Shown here: piece after piece, positions 21,231 to 22,572 of the stretch
How positions within the stretch are numbered: the first letter of the stretch is position 1
How the letters are laid out: each line of letters starts with the position of its first letter
Origin: an uncultured Collinsella sp.
Lineage (GTDB): Bacteria; Actinomycetota; Coriobacteriia; Coriobacteriales; Coriobacteriaceae
Direction of reading: 5' to 3'
Assembly: GCA_937934165.1 (NCBI GenBank)
Contig: CALGZX010000099.1
Span: forward strand, 1 to 22,572
DNA length: 22,572 nucleotides
Program-made: the position numbers and the translations under genes
The notes under the pieces: generated by a model
Database searches by the model: none
The model's input: the letters and a program-made list of their open reading frames with translations, nothing else
What the model was told of the DNA's origin: nothing

Positions 21231-22572
21231 CTAGCAGACGGCGTAGTCCTGGGGCTCGCGGCCGTAGTAGGCGTCCAGGTAGAGCTCCTTGATCTCGCTC
21301 ATGAGCGGGTAGCGCGGGTTAGCGCCGGTGCACTGGTCGTTGAATGCCTGCTCGGTCATCTCATCGAGGGTGTCGAGGAAGTACTGCTCGTCAACACCGT
21401 AGTCGGCGATGGTCTTCTTGACGCCGATGAAGTCCTTGAGCTCCTCGAGCTTCGTGATGAAGTTCTCGAAGACCTCCTTGTCGTCCTTGCCCTCGATGCC
21501 GCAGTACTTGGCCATCTCGGCGTAGTTGTGCAGCGCGTTGGGGTAAGGATACTGGGAGAAGGTGCCCATCTTGACGGGAGCCTCGGCGGCGTTGTAGCGC
21601 ATGACGCGGGTCAGGATGACGGCGTTTGCGAGGCCGTGAGGCAGGTGATGGAAAGCGCCGAGCTTGTGGGCCATGGAGTGGTTGAGGCCCAGGAAGGCGT
21701 TGGCGAAGGCCATACCGGCCATGCAGGAGGCGTTGTGCATCTCCTCGCGGGCATGCGGGTCCTTGGCGCCGTTCGTGAAGCTGGAGGGCAGGTTCTCGAA
21801 GACGAGCTTAGCAGCGCGCTCGGAGAGGCCCTTGGTGTAGTCGGAAGCCATGATGGAGACGTAGGACTCGATGGCGTGGGTCATGACGTCGATGCCGGAG
21901 GCAGCGGTCAGGCCGCGCGGGGCGGTCATGCAGTTGTCGGCGTCGACGATAGCCATGTTGGGGAGCAGCGCGTAGTCGGCGAGCGGCCACTTGATGCCGG
22001 TCTCCTTGTCGGTGATGATGGCGAACGGCGTGCACTCGGAACCGGTGCCCGAAGAGGTCGGGACGGCGACGAAGTAGGCCTTCTTGCCCATCTCGGGGAA
22101 GGTGAAGATACGCTTGCGGATGTCCATGAAGTCCATGGCCATGTCCTCAAACTTGCACTCGGGGTGCTCGTACATCATCCACATGATCTTGCCGGCGTCC
22201 ATAGCGGAGCCACCGCCGACGGCGATGATGACGTCCGGCTCAAAGAGAGCCATCTGCTTGGCGCCGCGACGTGCGCACTGCAGCGACGGATCGGGTTCGA
22301 CGTCGTAGAAGCAGTCGTGGGCGATGCCCATCTCGTCGAGCTTGTCGGTAATGCACTTGGTGTAGCCGTTATGATACAGGAAGGAGTCGGTTACGATAAA
22401 TGCTCTCTTCTTATCCATTACATGTTTTAATTCGTCTAATGCAACTGGCATACAGCCTTTCTTAAAGTAAACCTTTTCCGGTGTTCTCATCCAGAGCATA
22501 TTCTCTCTCCTTTCAGCAACGGTCTTGATATTCAGAAGGTGCTTGACACCAACGTTCTCGGATACGGAGTTA
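21231..22572 (-). CDS. adhE: AdhE bifunctional aldehyde-alcohol dehydrogenase, C-terminal part (cut by window edge)
   Basis: This is the iron-dependent alcohol dehydrogenase half of AdhE, which reduces acetyl-CoA to ethanol through acetaldehyde and regenerates NAD. The frame stays open through the window end, encoding SVSENVGVKHLLNIKTVAER before ENMLWMRTPEKVYF, which is the AdhE linker, so ATG 22499 is probably not the true start. Motifs are GGGSAMDAGKIMW (nucleotide binding), PTSSGTGSE, GIDVMTHAIESY and LNHSMAHKLGAFHHLPHGLANA (iron-binding Asp/His region). The C-terminus (NPRYPLMSEIKELYLDAYYG) is complete. The aldehyde dehydrogenase half lies outside. Codons upstream of about 22,390 are much more A/T-ending than those downstream, an internal discontinuity. 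Confidence 0.93.
   Translation of the reverse strand, partial: NSVSENVGVKHLLNIKTVAERRENMLWMRTPEKVYFKKGCMPVALDELKHVMDKKRAFIVTDSFLYHNGYTKCITDKLDEMGIAHDCFYDVEPDPSLQCARRGAKQMALFEPDVIIAVGGGSAMDAGKIMWMMYEHPECKFEDMAMDFMDIRKRIFTFPEMGKKAYFVAVPTSSGTGSECTPFAIITDKETGIKWPLADYALLPNMAIVDADNCMTAPRGLTAASGIDVMTHAIESYVSIMASDYTKGLSERAAKLVFENLPSSFTNGAKDPHAREEMHNASCMAGMAFANAFLGLNHSMAHKLGAFHHLPHGLANAVILTRVMRYNAAEAPVKMGTFSQYPYPNALHNYAEMAKYCGIEGKDDKEVFENFITKLEELKDFIGVKKTIADYGVDEQYFLDTLDEMTEQAFNDQCTGANPRYPLMSEIKELYLDAYYGREPQDYAVC

Noticed and set aside
21222..22430. A 402-residue plus-strand open frame opposite adhE
   Set aside because: Antisense shadow; the AdhE motifs on the minus strand are decisive.
22497..22499. 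ATG 22499 as the start of a stand-alone iron alcohol dehydrogenase
   Set aside because: The frame is open upstream to the window edge and encodes the conserved AdhE linker, so the main product is almost certainly the bifunctional protein. The internal site is kept as a separate finding.

Overview
The window reads as a chromosomal core segment from a GC-rich actinomycete of the class Coriobacteriia, most like Collinsella. That assignment is an inference from base composition, strong G/C third-position codon preference, a pyruvate phosphate dikinase plus AdhE fermentative set-up, and an actinobacterial-type rplS-rnhB-yraN-comM-dprA ... rpsB-tsf-pyrH-frr gene order; no 16S gene is present. I saw no tRNA, rRNA, CRISPR array, insertion sequence or prophage.

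Layout. (1) 1-3104: a regulatory region with repeated TTTACC hexamers, then ppdK ending in a 12-bp hairpin. (2) 3147-3650: rplS with its own promoter, short leader and intrinsic terminator. (3) 3679-9866: rnhB, then, after another terminator, the tightly packed yraN-comM-dprA-trmFO-xer run (RNase HII, UPF0102 nuclease-fold protein, two DNA-uptake/recombination proteins, a tRNA methyltransferase and a tyrosine recombinase). (4) 9916-11787: a strong promoter, a long structured leader, rpsB and tsf, and a terminator. (5) 11848-20280: pyrH-frr-uppS-cdsA-dxr-rseP-ispG-proS, a co-directional run with gaps of 0-25 nt or 1-nt overlaps. It joins pyrimidine nucleotide supply, ribosome recycling, two MEP-pathway isoprenoid steps, undecaprenyl-PP and CDP-diacylglycerol synthesis, a site-2 protease and prolyl-tRNA synthetase. 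(6) 20301-22572, minus strand: the 3' part of adhE (cut by the window edge), then an APH-fold kinase of unknown substrate, ending in a terminator that faces the proS terminator.

The gene content is mostly ordinary housekeeping. The most interesting departures are: a complete intrinsic-terminator shape inside the first codons of uppS; a winged-helix-like insertion in the cytoplasmic loop of the RseP protease; a xer gene whose conserved N-terminus lies upstream of any ATG/GTG/TTG; a sharp codon-usage break inside adhE at about 22,390 (recombinant mosaic or assembly chimera); a long rpsB leader with long-range complementarity; and roughly helically spaced TTTACC repeats upstream of ppdK. I did not find a clearly new multi-gene system.
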